Both the position numbers and the translations under genes were made by a program. Below the pieces are notes generated by a model that did no database searches, was not told where the DNA came from, and saw nothing but the letters and a program-made list of their open reading frames with translations. A DNA stretch of 64,000 nucleotides from contig NZ_BMRZ01000022.1 of NCBI RefSeq assembly GCF_014648895.1, positions 52,993 to 116,992 of the forward strand, written 5' to 3'. Shown here one piece after another: positions 8,511-16,699 of the stretch (the first letter of the stretch is position 1; each line of letters starts with the position of its first letter). Source of the stretch: Streptomyces tanashiensis. Lineage in GTDB: Bacteria; Actinomycetota; Actinomycetes; Streptomycetales; Streptomycetaceae.

Positions 8511-8999
8511 TCATCGGACGTGGTGCTGCGTGACACCGAGGGCGGGGCGGGGCAGGCCCGGCATCGCGGAGGGCAGCGGCGCCGGCACTGGCACTGGACC
8601 GCGGGTCGCGAGCTGGGGCGAACGCGAGCGGGAGGCATGGGTCCGGGCACTCAGCGGCCGGCGAACCATCCCGAGGCGGTGCCCGACGGTGTCGTAGATG
8701 TCGTTGCGCGCGCGTGGTCGTACGGCGACGACATGGACCTCGCTGGAATGCTGGGCGGTCGACGGGGCCGGCCGCACGGCGTAGACAACCCTCCACTCCT
8801 TGCGGGAGTCGACGAGGAGCTTGCGGTAGCCCGACAGGTCGCCAGTCAGCTTCGTACCGAACAGCTGGGCGTTGACCACGTCTTGCAGCTGCGCCAAGGC
8901 CAGGTCGCGGATATCGCCGGGAGCTTGGAGAAGGTCGGTCAGGGCGCGCGGATCGAAGGACAGGCCGAAGGCTGGATGGTACTCGGTCCCGGCCATCAC
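8511..8999 (-). CDS. RelE/ParE-like toxin-type protein with extended tail
   Basis: Residues 1-105 follow the RelE/ParE plan: N-terminal helices, then GDLSGYRKLLVDSRKEWRVVY as the central beta strands, and a strand VHVVAVRPRARNDIYDTVGHRL at the end. RelE-type toxins are usually about 85-100 residues. This one carries about 55 extra Arg/Pro-rich residues of low complexity. The start is GTG 8999 or ATG 8996, overlapping the stop of the DUF4913 gene. In this family the activity would be mRNA cleavage at ribosomes or gyrase inhibition, which is not shown by sequence alone. Confidence 0.6.
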   Translation of the reverse strand: MMAGTEYHPAFGLSFDPRALTDLLQAPGDIRDLALAQLQDVVNAQLFGTKLTGDLSGYRKLLVDSRKEWRVVYAVRPAPSTAQHSSEVHVVAVRPRARNDIYDTVGHRLGMVRRPLSARTHASRSRSPQLATRGPVPVPAPLPSAMPGLPRPALGVTQHHVR

Positions 9000-9628
9000 G
9001 CCGCCACGTCCAGGTCACCGCCTGGCTCGTCCGACTTGTCCGCGGTACGGGCCGAGGGCTTCGGACCGGGCAGGAGGCGGTGTGAGGGTCGGTCCGGGGA
9101 GGTCATGCAGGCCGACAGCGGACCGCCGGGGCCTCTGATCGCGGCGACGGCGTGAGTGAGGCAGTCCCGGTGCCACACGAGCATGCCGGACAGCCCGGTC
9201 TCCGGGTCCTTGTGCTGCTGGTAGGCGAGCCAGAGCGCATGGAGCCAGGCGACGACGTCGTGGTGCTCCTGCCACTGGAGGCACCACGGCGCCGACGTGG
9301 TGACCTCGGCTCCGTAGACGGGAAGGAAGAAGTCGTCGACCCAGTCCGAGAGCGCATCGAGCTCATCCTCGTACGACTCGCCCTCCAGCTCCAGGATCGG
9401 CCGAGGCTGCGGCAGGAGAGCCGGCGCCGACCCGCTTGGTCCGGGCATCCCGAAGGCAGCGAACGGCGATGGCATGGGCTCGGAGGCGAGGTCGTCGAGT
9501 TGCCGGGCCTGCTGCGCCGACTGCTCCATCAGCTTCCGGACGCTGGCCTCGATCCCTTCGAGATGGGAATCCGGAACGCGTATCGGTTCCCTTTCCCCGG
9601 CCTCTTCGGGGTACGCGGTTTCGGGCAT
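8996..9628 (-). CDS. DUF4913 domain protein
   Basis: The 210-residue protein has the DUF4913 signature: after an N-terminal coiled region (about 20-50, with LEGIEASVRKLMEQSAQQAR) comes ALSDWVDDFFLPVYG, then WCLQWQEHHDVVAWLHALW near residues 120-145. DUF4913 proteins are typical of Streptomyces conjugative elements, and their function is unknown. It overlaps the RelE-like gene by 4 bases, so it could be its partner, although DUF4913 is not an established antitoxin family. It follows the methyltransferase gene in the same direction. Confidence 0.75.
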   Translation of the reverse strand: MPETAYPEEAGEREPIRVPDSHLEGIEASVRKLMEQSAQQARQLDDLASEPMPSPFAAFGMPGPSGSAPALLPQPRPILELEGESYEDELDALSDWVDDFFLPVYGAEVTTSAPWCLQWQEHHDVVAWLHALWLAYQQHKDPETGLSGMLVWHRDCLTHAVAAIRGPGGPLSACMTSPDRPSHRLLPGPKPSARTADKSDEPGGDLDVAA

Positions 9629-9675
9629 GGACGGGCGGCTCCTTGAAGACCTCGACGGATAGGTGGAGTTGGGCG

Positions 9676-10431
9676 TCAGGCGGTGAGGCCGACGTCGTCC
9701 TTGGTGAGGGTCTGGCGGACGGTCTCGGTCAGGCGGTCGGCGGCGATCCCGGCGTAGTGCGGGGTCTTCTCAACGCCGATGAAGGCGCGGTCCTCCAGCA
9801 GAGCGGCCACGCCCGTGGAACCGGATCCGGCGCAGAAATCGAGGACCGTGCCACCCGGCGGGGCGATCTTGACCAGCTCCCGCATGACCTCGACGGGCTT
9901 CTGTGTGATGTGCTGCCGAGCCTTCCCGGACGGCTGAGACGCGCTGTACAGACCCGGCAGGTAGACGGGGTTACGAGAGCCGTCGATCGACCCCTTCGAG
10001 GCCCACACGATGAACTCGCAGTTCTGCGTGAAACGGCCCTTCTGCGGCCTGGCCTGCGGCTTGTGCCAGGCCAGCACGCCTCGCCACAGCCAGCCGGCCG
10101 CCTGGATCGCATCCGTTGTGACAGGAAGCTGACGCCAGTCGGTGAACAGCAGTGCGGTCCCGCCATCCTTCGTCAGCCGGTGGGACTCGGTCATGATCTG
10201 CGTGAGCCAGAAGCCGTAGCTGCGCTGGTCCATGTTCTCGCCGGTGAAGTCGGCGAGGGCGTGCGTGGCGTCGGCGGAGGTGTACTTCTGCTTCGCACTG
10301 CGGCTGGTGCGTTCCTTCGCGGTCCGGCCTCCGCTGTTGTACGGCGGGTCGGTGATGACGGAGTCGACGCAGCCGTCCGGCAGGCCGGCGAGGACGCTGA
10401 GAGCGTCGCCCTGGTGGAGAGAAAAAGACAA
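9676..10431 (-). CDS. DNA methyltransferase (DPPY type, beta-like order)
   Basis: About 251 residues. Motif IV, TDPPYNSGG, lies near residues 27-35, and the AdoMet motif DFCAGSGSTGVAA lies near 205-217, followed by VEKTPHYAGIAADRL. The catalytic motif before the AdoMet motif is the beta-class order, seen in N6-adenine and N4-cytosine enzymes. It starts at TTG 10431 after a weak GGGGCA; longer upstream starts run into the palindrome region and are less likely. No restriction endonuclease is adjacent, so it looks like an orphan methylase, perhaps protecting the ICE during transfer. Confidence 0.85.
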   Translation of the reverse strand: MSFSLHQGDALSVLAGLPDGCVDSVITDPPYNSGGRTAKERTSRSAKQKYTSADATHALADFTGENMDQRSYGFWLTQIMTESHRLTKDGGTALLFTDWRQLPVTTDAIQAAGWLWRGVLAWHKPQARPQKGRFTQNCEFIVWASKGSIDGSRNPVYLPGLYSASQPSGKARQHITQKPVEVMRELVKIAPPGGTVLDFCAGSGSTGVAALLEDRAFIGVEKTPHYAGIAADRLTETVRQTLTKDDVGLTA

Positions 10432-10551
10432 AGAGGTGCCCCGATTCGGACGCGATGAATGGGTGGGGACAACTCGCTCATGAAGTCCTGCCGGGGCCGG
10501 AGTTGGGCATGCAGAAGCCCAGGGCCACGGAAGCAGGGGGGAGCGAGGAGA

Positions 10552-10673
10552 GTTCCAAAACTGTAGGTGCGGAACGCCGGTCAACCAAGAAGCGGATCGA
10601 AGAGGGGTCGCCTTCCGACCCCTTGTTGCCGACTTTTTGGTCGACCGGGATTTCGGCCCTACTGTTTTGGAAC
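10552..10673. repeat. 122-bp imperfect inverted repeat in a divergent promoter region
   Basis: The left arm (10552-10610, starting GTTCCAAAACTGTAGG) pairs with the right arm (10616-10673, ending CTACTGTTTTGGAAC) around a 5-base loop. Runs such as CGACCCCT and GACCGG match exactly, with scattered mismatches elsewhere. It lies between the methylase (minus) and the transfer operon (plus), in the only 500-bp gap of this part. It could be a double-stranded regulator site, an origin of transfer or an old MITE-like insertion. No target duplication is visible. Confidence 0.6.
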
Positions 10674-10890
10674 CGCCCGGCGCACACCGCCGATGGCTCG
10701 CCCCACCCCTCATGCCTCGTGGAGTTCCCCCTGCTCCGGCATGCCTGATCCGATTCCGGTGCGCGGTTTGAGCAACGACTCGCCCCCACGCCCGACCTCT
10801 CCTGATCATCCGCCTCCGGCCGCCGCGCCCCTTCCGACCGTCGTCACGTGTGCGCGGCAGGCTGCACCCTGCGCCCTCAAGGACCGCTCT

Positions 10891-10953
10891 GTGACACCTC
10901 GTTACCCGCCCACGCCCGCAACCCGACTCGGACGAGTGAACCGCTCCGGGTGA
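10891..10953 (+). CDS. Possible 20-codon leader ORF overlapping the wall-hydrolase start
   Basis: A GTG at 10891 lies 7 bases after CAAGGA. The 16 bases up to that site (10868-10883) are identical to those before the ATG of the gene at 12189, which argues it is used for translation. The frame ends with TGA at 10951-10953, overlapping the GTG (10950) of the NlpC/P60 gene as GTGA. It is either a coupled leader peptide or the true N-terminus of the hydrolase separated by a one-base shift. Confidence 0.4.
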   Translation: MTPRYPPTPATRLGRVNRSG

Positions 10954-12068
10954 AGGTCCTCGCCGCCGGCATCGGCGTCGTCTTTCTCTCCCCTCTCCTT
11001 CTCGGGGGCACGGCCATGGCGATGGCCGCCTCCAGCGATGCCATCCAGAGCACCGGCTCGATCGGCCAGTGCCTTCCCGACCTCGATACAGACAAGATCA
11101 CCGATCAGGTCACCCGCATCCTCGACGGCGCGGACGCCTCCGACGTCCGCATCGAGGGCCTCGACCTACCTGGCGAGCAGATCCCCCACGCACAGACCAT
11201 CGTCGCCACCGGCGTCAGCCACGACGTGCCCAAACGCGGGCGGATCATCGCCCTCGCCACCGCCATGCAGGAGTCCCGGCTGCGGAATCTCGCCTACGGC
11301 GACCGCGACTCGCTGGGGCTGTTCCAGCAGCGGCCCAGTCAGGGCTGGGGCACCGCCGAGCAGATCCGCGACCCGGTCTACGCCTCGGAGCGGTTCTACA
11401 AGGCATTGCTGAAGGTGAACGGCTGGCAGCAGATGACGGTGACGCAGGCCGCGCAGGCAGTACAGCGCTCTGGCTACCCGGACGCGTACGCCCAGTGGGA
11501 GCCGCTTGCGACCGCGCTGCAGAAGGCCGTCGCCGCCACCTTCCCCGGCGCCGACCGCGACCGCCCCGGCAAGGACACGGACGACATGGGCACCCTCTCG
11601 GGCTGCGCTACGGCGGACGGTTCGTCGTTCGGGCCGATCCCCGAAGGTGCCGTCCCGAAGGGCTACACGATCCCGAATGGCGCCGACCCGCGGGCCCGCA
11701 CGGCGATCGTCTGGGCGATGCACCAGCTCGGCACGATGTACCAGTGGGGCGGCTCGTGCACGGCCCCGCACGGCCCCGACCCGATGGGCCGATGCGACTG
11801 CAGCTCACTGATGCAGCAGGCGTACGCCAAGGCCGGCCTCAAGCTCACCCGCACCACGTACACACAGGTCAACGAGGGCAAGCCCGTCTCGGCGAAGAGC
11901 CTGAAGCCCGGTGACCTGATTTTCTCCCGGGGCCCCGCCGCCCGGCCCGAGCACGTCGGCATGGCGATCGGCCAGGGCCTCGTGATCGAAGCGCCGAAGA
12001 CCGGCAAGCCGGTGCGGATCACACCCCTCGCCGACTGGGACGTCCTCGCCGTGCGTCGCGTCCTCTGA
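10950..12068 (+). CDS. Bifunctional cell-wall hydrolase: lysozyme-like plus NlpC/P60
   Basis: The 372-residue protein has an N-terminal membrane anchor or signal (about 1-30, VLAAGIGVVFLSPLLLGGTA). A transglycosylase-like region follows near 85-190, with the likely catalytic Glu in ATAMQESRLRNLAYGDRDSL, then GLFQQRPSQGWG. The C-terminal NlpC/P60 peptidase domain is near 255-370, with Cys in GRCDCSSLMQQAY and His in RPEHVGMAIG. It would open peptidoglycan locally for the transfer channel, the role of VirB1/Tcp-type hydrolases. It is the first gene of the transfer operon. The start is uncertain because of the overlapping leader ORF. Confidence 0.85.
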   Translation: MKVLAAGIGVVFLSPLLLGGTAMAMAASSDAIQSTGSIGQCLPDLDTDKITDQVTRILDGADASDVRIEGLDLPGEQIPHAQTIVATGVSHDVPKRGRIIALATAMQESRLRNLAYGDRDSLGLFQQRPSQGWGTAEQIRDPVYASERFYKALLKVNGWQQMTVTQAAQAVQRSGYPDAYAQWEPLATALQKAVAATFPGADRDRPGKDTDDMGTLSGCATADGSSFGPIPEGAVPKGYTIPNGADPRARTAIVWAMHQLGTMYQWGGSCTAPHGPDPMGRCDCSSLMQQAYAKAGLKLTRTTYTQVNEGKPVSAKSLKPGDLIFSRGPAARPEHVGMAIGQGLVIEAPKTGKPVRITPLADWDVLAVRRVL

Positions 12069-12188
12069 CGTCGCACCCTCGGCTGCCCTTCCGCTCCACG
12101 GGCGGCCTGTCCTCCGCGCGCGTCGCGCCTCTCCCCTTCTCCTTCCGCCCCTCCGGGCCCTCGGCCTGCGCCCTCAAGGAGCTTCCCC

Positions 12189-12503
12189 ATGCCCATGCCG
12201 TTCGCTGACCGCTTCCTCCACCTCGCTTACGACCCCGGCATCACCCCCAAGGGCGGCGGACTGCCCGGCCTGTCCGTCCTGAAGAACGTCGTCTCCAGCA
12301 TCAACATGTTCGGCCTCGTCGCCGTGGTCGGTGCGCTCGCCGTCTCGCTCGGCGTGTGGGCCTGGGGCCACCACACCGGCGGTCACCAGGCCGAGGCCAA
12401 CGGCAAGAAGGGCGCGCTCGTGGCGGCGGGCGCCGCCCTCGGCCTGGGTGCTGCCAACGGCATCGTCACCTTCTTCAGCGCCCTGGGGTCGCAGGTCCAC
12501 TGA
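12189..12503 (+). CDS. Two-TM pilin-like T4SS protein (DUF6112-like)
   Basis: A 104-residue protein with two hydrophobic segments (about 37-58, NMFGLVAVVGALAVSLGVWA, and 75-95, LVAAGAALGLGAANGIVTFF) and a short loop rich in His and Lys. Size and position match the VirB2/TrbC-like small membrane proteins of actinomycete T4SS clusters, which I recall being annotated DUF6112. CAAGGAGC precedes the ATG. It is followed directly by the VirB8-like gene (TGATG, 1-base overlap). A pilus-like or channel-lining role is an inference from position. Confidence 0.7.
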   Translation: MPMPFADRFLHLAYDPGITPKGGGLPGLSVLKNVVSSINMFGLVAVVGALAVSLGVWAWGHHTGGHQAEANGKKGALVAAGAALGLGAANGIVTFFSALGSQVH

Positions 12504-13192
12504 TGCTGAACCGCTCCCTCTCCCGGTCGGCCTACGGCACGGGCTGGTCGTCCACCCGCAGGGCCCTGCTGATCGCCGCCGTACTCCTCACCTTGATCGC
12601 CGTCTCCGGCCTGGCCGCCTCGCTGGCTGGTCATGGCGACCGTCCGTCCGAGTCCCCTGGCAGCCCCGCCCCGTCATCACCGAGCAGCACGCCAGCACCG
12701 GCCAGCAGCGGGAGACCGGCAGCCGGTACGGGTCCGGTCCCTGCACCACCACGGATCGCCGATCCCGTCGCCTTCGCCAAGCGGGCCGCGGCCATGCTCT
12801 GGTCCTACGACACCCGCGACACCAGCCGCGATGAGCAGATCGTCGGCATGGAGCGCTGGATGACGAAGGAGTCGCAGTACAGCGACTGGCTCTCAGTCTC
12901 CGCGCAGGTGCCGGACCCGACCCTGTGGTCCCGTATGGCCGACCAGCAGCAGCGCGCCAGCGCGGCCATGGCCGAGGGCCACTATCCGGCGGCGTTCAAG
13001 CAGGCCCTCGCGGAGGATCCGTCCGCGATCACCAAGGCGTACATCTACGCCGTGACCGTCACCGGCAAGCAGCGGATCACATGGGCCAAGGGCGGCGGTG
13101 GGGCCGAGGACCGCTCCGTAACTCTCGCCGTGCAGTGTCGGCCGTCCCACGACTGCTCCCTGGTCGCCATCGCCCCGCGCATCGCGCCCTGA
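12503..13192 (+). CDS. VirB8-like conjugation protein (tentative)
   Basis: A 229-residue bitopic protein: cytoplasmic N-terminus, one TM segment (about 17-37, ALLIAAVLLTLIAVSGLAAS), a Pro/Ser-rich linker (40-75) and a globular domain (80-229). The globular part contains WSYDTRDTSRDEQIVGMERW, and its layout resembles the NTF2-like periplasmic domain of VirB8/TcpC proteins. Its place between the pilin-like and VirB6-like genes fits. The start ATG overlaps the upstream stop by one base. Sequence alone does not prove the fold. Confidence 0.55.
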   Translation: MLNRSLSRSAYGTGWSSTRRALLIAAVLLTLIAVSGLAASLAGHGDRPSESPGSPAPSSPSSTPAPASSGRPAAGTGPVPAPPRIADPVAFAKRAAAMLWSYDTRDTSRDEQIVGMERWMTKESQYSDWLSVSAQVPDPTLWSRMADQQQRASAAMAEGHYPAAFKQALAEDPSAITKAYIYAVTVTGKQRITWAKGGGGAEDRSVTLAVQCRPSHDCSLVAIAPRIAP

Positions 13193-13223
13193 CCCGCCCT
13201 GACAGAAAGGAGGGACTACTTCC

Positions 13224-14588
13224 ATGGGCTTTTGCGATCTTCCCCTCGCAGGCACCGTCTGCGCAGTCGGCGATGCGGTCGACTTCGCTTCCGACCCGGG
13301 CAAGGCGATCGGCGACTGGATGGCGAAGTCCGCCGGCGAACTCGCCGCCACCGCAGCCGACCTGGCCGCCAAGGCCGTCAACGCCACGACAAGCGTGGAC
13401 CTTCGTGCCGGGTGGTTCGTCGACAACTACGAGCTGCTGCTCCCCATCGGCCTCGTCCTGCTGGTCGCGACGTTCTGCGCCCAGCTCATCCGGGCCGCGA
13501 TCCGCCGCGACGGCCAGGCCCTCACCCAAGCGTTCACCGGAACCGCGAGCGGCGTGTTGTTCTCGTTCTGCGCCATCGCGTTCACCACCGTGGCCATCGA
13601 GGTTGTCGACGCCCTCTCCGACGGCTTGTTCAAGGCCGCCCATCTGGACATCGAGTCCGCGGTCCGGAGGATCGTCAAGGTGGGGCAGATCGCTGCCCTT
13701 TCCGGGCTCGGCTGGCTCGTCACCGCTCTCGTCGGCCTCGGCGCCGCGATCGGTGCGCTCCTCTACTGGTGCATGATGATGACCCGCAAGGTGGGCATTC
13801 TGCTCATGGTCACGCTGGCTGTCTTCGCGGGCGCCGGAGGCGGCTGGGAGGTTGCCCGTCGCTGGCGGCGCGGGTGGATCGAAGCAACCGCAACCCTCGT
13901 GGTCTCCAAGCTCTTGATGACGATCGTGTTCGTCCTCGGCATCGCAGCGATGGGCAAGACCGAAGCGGACGACGGCCTGGCCGCGCTCGCCGACGTCATG
14001 GCCGGCATCGTCATCATGGTCTTGATCCTGCTGTGCCCCTACGCGACCTTCAAGTTCGTCCACTGGGCAGCAGAGGGATCGGACGGAGAATCGCTCCACC
14101 GCGCCGGTGGTGCCGGCGCCCAGCTCGCAAAGCAGCACGCGGAGAAGGCCACGCGCAAGGCTGCCCAGGTGGCTGCCACCGCCGGAACCGGTGGTGCTGC
14201 GGCCGGGGCAGGCGCTGCGCCGCAGGGCCCCGATTCAGTCCCCGGTGGGGGCGGATTCCCTGGCGACATCGCCTCCAACCCGACCGGCGGTCAGGAGGGT
14301 TCGCAGAGCGGCGGATCGGGCGTCTCGCCCGGTGGAGATGCAGCGCTGTCCAGCCTGGAGAAGGCGGTACAGCCCCCGCCGACCAGCGTCTCCGACGACA
14401 CCGGCGGCCAGTTCGGCGGCAGTGTGGGACCGAATGGCTCCGCGCCCGGCGCCGCAACGGGCCAGGGCGGCGGATGGCAGTCCACGCCGCCGTCGACCAG
14501 CCCGCCGCCACAGGGCGCCCCGTCCGCGTCTGGCTCGGCGGCCGGGGCTGGATGGTCGGCCTCCCCACCTCCATCAGCCGGCTTCTGA
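13224..14588 (+). CDS. VirB6/TrbL-like polytopic channel protein
   Basis: A 454-residue protein with about 6-7 hydrophobic segments between residues 70 and 285 (for example LLLPIGLVLLVATFCAQLI and GIVIMVLILLCPYATFKFV). A long Gly/Pro/Ser-rich C-terminal region (300-454) of low complexity follows. This is the layout of VirB6/TrbL inner-membrane proteins of type IV secretion systems. AAAGGAGG precedes the ATG. A strong hairpin follows the gene, so downstream genes may be expressed at a lower level. Confidence 0.7.
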   Translation: MGFCDLPLAGTVCAVGDAVDFASDPGKAIGDWMAKSAGELAATAADLAAKAVNATTSVDLRAGWFVDNYELLLPIGLVLLVATFCAQLIRAAIRRDGQALTQAFTGTASGVLFSFCAIAFTTVAIEVVDALSDGLFKAAHLDIESAVRRIVKVGQIAALSGLGWLVTALVGLGAAIGALLYWCMMMTRKVGILLMVTLAVFAGAGGGWEVARRWRRGWIEATATLVVSKLLMTIVFVLGIAAMGKTEADDGLAALADVMAGIVIMVLILLCPYATFKFVHWAAEGSDGESLHRAGGAGAQLAKQHAEKATRKAAQVAATAGTGGAAAGAGAAPQGPDSVPGGGGFPGDIASNPTGGQEGSQSGGSGVSPGGDAALSSLEKAVQPPPTSVSDDTGGQFGGSVGPNGSAPGAATGQGGGWQSTPPSTSPPPQGAPSASGSAAGAGWSASPPPSAGF

Positions 14589-14606
14589 GCCTCTGATCCG
14601 CTTGCT

Positions 14607-14641
14607 CCGGGGCGGGAGGCAACCCACGCCTCCCGCCCCGG
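14607..14641 (+). terminator. Intra-operon hairpin
   Basis: A perfect 14-bp stem, CCGGGGCGGGAGGC pairing with GCCTCCCGCCCCGG, with a 7-base loop. It lies between the VirB6-like and SCO6880-type genes with no U-tract, typical of actinomycete terminators. It may attenuate transcription within the transfer operon. Confidence 0.6.
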
Positions 14642-14674
14642 GGAGACCACCCCGCGCACGTCTGGACCGCCCAC

Positions 14675-16147
14675 TTGTCTGATCTCTCCGTCGCCCCGGT
14701 CACGGTCAAATTCCCTCACCGGTCCCGCCGAGGCATTCTGCTCGGCCTGTCCCTTCCCCAACTCGTCCTCGTCTCGGGGGCGCTGGCGCTCCTCCTAGCG
14801 ACCGTGCTCTCCGCCGGGCTGGTCGGCACCATCGCTCTGGCTCCGCTGTGGGCCGCGGTCGCCGCCCTGGTAGCGGTCCGCCGCGATGGCCGGTCGCTCA
14901 TCGACTGGGCCCCGGTCGTCGCCCGCTACTCCCACCGCCGGCGTACGGGAGAGACGCGCTGGCTCGCCCGGCCGGCCTCCCGCCCTCGGCAGGACGGCGT
15001 CCTACACCTGCCGGGCACCGCCGCTTCCCTCAAGGTCGTGACTCCCGGTGACTCCGCCAACGGCGCCGCCGCCATCCACGACCCCCACGGCCAGACCGTC
15101 ACAGCCATCGCGCGGGTCTCCAGCCGTGCCTTCGCCCTACTCGACCCCGCCACGCAGAACCACAACGTCTCCGCATGGGGTCGCGCGCTCGCCGGCGTCG
15201 CCCGCACGGGGCATATCGCCACCGTGCAGGTCCTGGAGCGCACCGTGCCGGACTCGGGCGACACCCTCGCCCGTCACTGGGCGCAGTACGGGCGGGCCGA
15301 CACCCCGGTCGCCGGGCAGGTGTACGCCGAGCTCGTCGCTTCCGCAGGCCCGGCCGCCGCCCCGCACGAGGCGTACCTCGCCATCTCCTTGGACCTCAAG
15401 GCCGCCAAGCGCCTCGTCTCTCAGGCCGGAGGCGGTCTGAACGGCGCTTTCACCGTCCTGGAGCAGACCACCTCCTCGATCGCCCAGGCGGCCCGCAGCG
15501 CGGGCCTGACAGTGACCGGCTGGCTCAGCGCCCGGGAGATCGCCGGCGTCATCCGCACCGCATACGACCCCAAGGCCCTCGGCGCGCTCCAGCAGTGGTC
15601 CGAGACAGGGCGCGCCGAGGCGGACGCCGCAGCCGCCGGCCCCGTCGTGCAGGTCGAGGAGTACGACCGGCTCGCCACCGACTCGGCCCGTCATGCCACC
15701 TACTGGGTCGAGGACTGGCCGAGGACCGAAACCGGCGCCGGGTTCCTGCACGGGCTGATGTTCACTGCCGGAGTACGGCGGACGCTGTCCCTCATATACG
15801 TGCCGCAGGGGCTCGAGTCCGCACTGCGCGACGTCCAGCGGAAGAAGGCCGCGATCATTGCTGATGCCAGCGAGCGTTCACGGCGCGGGCAGGTCGACTC
15901 CGAGGCCGACTCCGTCGAGTACGCCGACGTCAAGCAGCGCGAGCGGCAACTGATCGCCGGACACGCCGATGTCGCTCTGACCGGACTGCTCACCGTCACC
16001 GCCGAGACAGACGCCCTCCTCGACGCGGCCTGCGCCCAGATCGAGACCGCCGCCGTCACCGCCGGAGTCGACCTGCGCCGGCTCCTCTACCAACAGCCTG
16101 ACGCCTTCGCCCTCGGTGCCCTGCCCCTCGCCCGCACCGCCCTCTGA
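14675..16147 (+). CDS. SCO6880-family T4SS protein (PrgI-like front, VirB4-N-like body)
   Basis: The 490-residue protein begins with a short cytoplasmic segment (VKFPHRSRRGILLGLSLPQL) and two TM segments at about 30-75, the PrgI/VirB3-like front. A long soluble domain follows (about 100-490) that resembles the N-terminal, non-ATPase half of VirB4 proteins. In Streptomyces this type is called the SCO6880 family and is encoded just before a separate ATPase, as here. It therefore represents a split VirB4. The start is TTG at 14675 without a strong ribosome site. Confidence 0.75.
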   Translation: MSDLSVAPVTVKFPHRSRRGILLGLSLPQLVLVSGALALLLATVLSAGLVGTIALAPLWAAVAALVAVRRDGRSLIDWAPVVARYSHRRRTGETRWLARPASRPRQDGVLHLPGTAASLKVVTPGDSANGAAAIHDPHGQTVTAIARVSSRAFALLDPATQNHNVSAWGRALAGVARTGHIATVQVLERTVPDSGDTLARHWAQYGRADTPVAGQVYAELVASAGPAAAPHEAYLAISLDLKAAKRLVSQAGGGLNGAFTVLEQTTSSIAQAARSAGLTVTGWLSAREIAGVIRTAYDPKALGALQQWSETGRAEADAAAAGPVVQVEEYDRLATDSARHATYWVEDWPRTETGAGFLHGLMFTAGVRRTLSLIYVPQGLESALRDVQRKKAAIIADASERSRRGQVDSEADSVEYADVKQRERQLIAGHADVALTGLLTVTAETDALLDAACAQIETAAVTAGVDLRRLLYQQPDAFALGALPLARTAL

Positions 16148-16149
16148 CA

Positions 16150-16170
16150 GCGACGGCTTCGAACCGTCGC
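16150..16170 (+). terminator. Small hairpin after the SCO6880-type gene
   Basis: GCGACGG pairs with CCGTCGC across a 7-base loop directly after the stop codon. The stem is short, so it may only pause transcription or protect the 3' end. Confidence 0.35.
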
Positions 16171-16216
16171 CGTTCCCTCGCCCTGTCCCCGCCCGGTGAC
16201 AGGAAGGAATCCTTCT

Positions 16217-16699
16217 TTGCGCACAAGCTCGCGTCCCGACGACGCGCACCCCTACCTCCGGGCCGCCAGTGCGGGCGTCCGCCATCACGCCCGTGTTCTT
16301 GCTCGGACTGTGCAGCCGGCCGAGTCCAGGACGGCGGTGGACCGCGCGCACCTCGACGTGCTGCACGCCCACCTCACGCAGGTGCACCAGCTGCTCGACC
16401 AGCTGTCCGATGCTGTCCGTCCCCCGCACCCGGCAGCCGGCCGTCATCTCGCCTCCGCGCGTACCCGGCTGTGGCAGGCCATCGCCGAAGTCCACTCCGC
16501 CTTCCACCTCCTGCCCACGACCTCCCGCGACCGCACCAACGCGTCGGAGTGTCACCCCGACCGTCTGCCAGCGCCACCTCGCCGCCGGGCACAGCGTGCG
16601 CCGCAAGACCACCCCCACCGACCTCAGCAGTCCGCTCCCCGCGCACACCACCGCGTGCGTCTGGTGAGCGGAGCACGCCGGAGAGAGGGCCCCCGATGA
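16217..16699 (+). CDS. Orphan T4SS-cluster protein
   Basis: A 160-residue protein with TTG start at 16217 and AGGAAGGAA 7 bases upstream. The first 105 residues are helical with many His and Arg (HPYLRAASAGVRHHARVLA, then LDVLHAHLTQVHQLLDQLSD). The last 50 are low-complexity Arg/Pro. Small helical proteins of this kind often sit between the two VirB4-like genes in Streptomyces elements; function unknown. Its stop overlaps the ATG of the ATPase gene, giving translational coupling. The tail is basic (ARRREGPR). Confidence 0.55.
   Translation: MRTSSRPDDAHPYLRAASAGVRHHARVLARTVQPAESRTAVDRAHLDVLHAHLTQVHQLLDQLSDAVRPPHPAAGRHLASARTRLWQAIAEVHSAFHLLPTTSRDRTNASECHPDRLPAPPRRRAQRAPQDHPHRPQQSAPRAHHRVRLVSGARRREGPR

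Noticed and set aside
14095..14588. Gly/Pro/Ser-rich end of the VirB6-like protein as a tandem repeat
   Set aside because: It is low-complexity sequence without a regular repeat unit.
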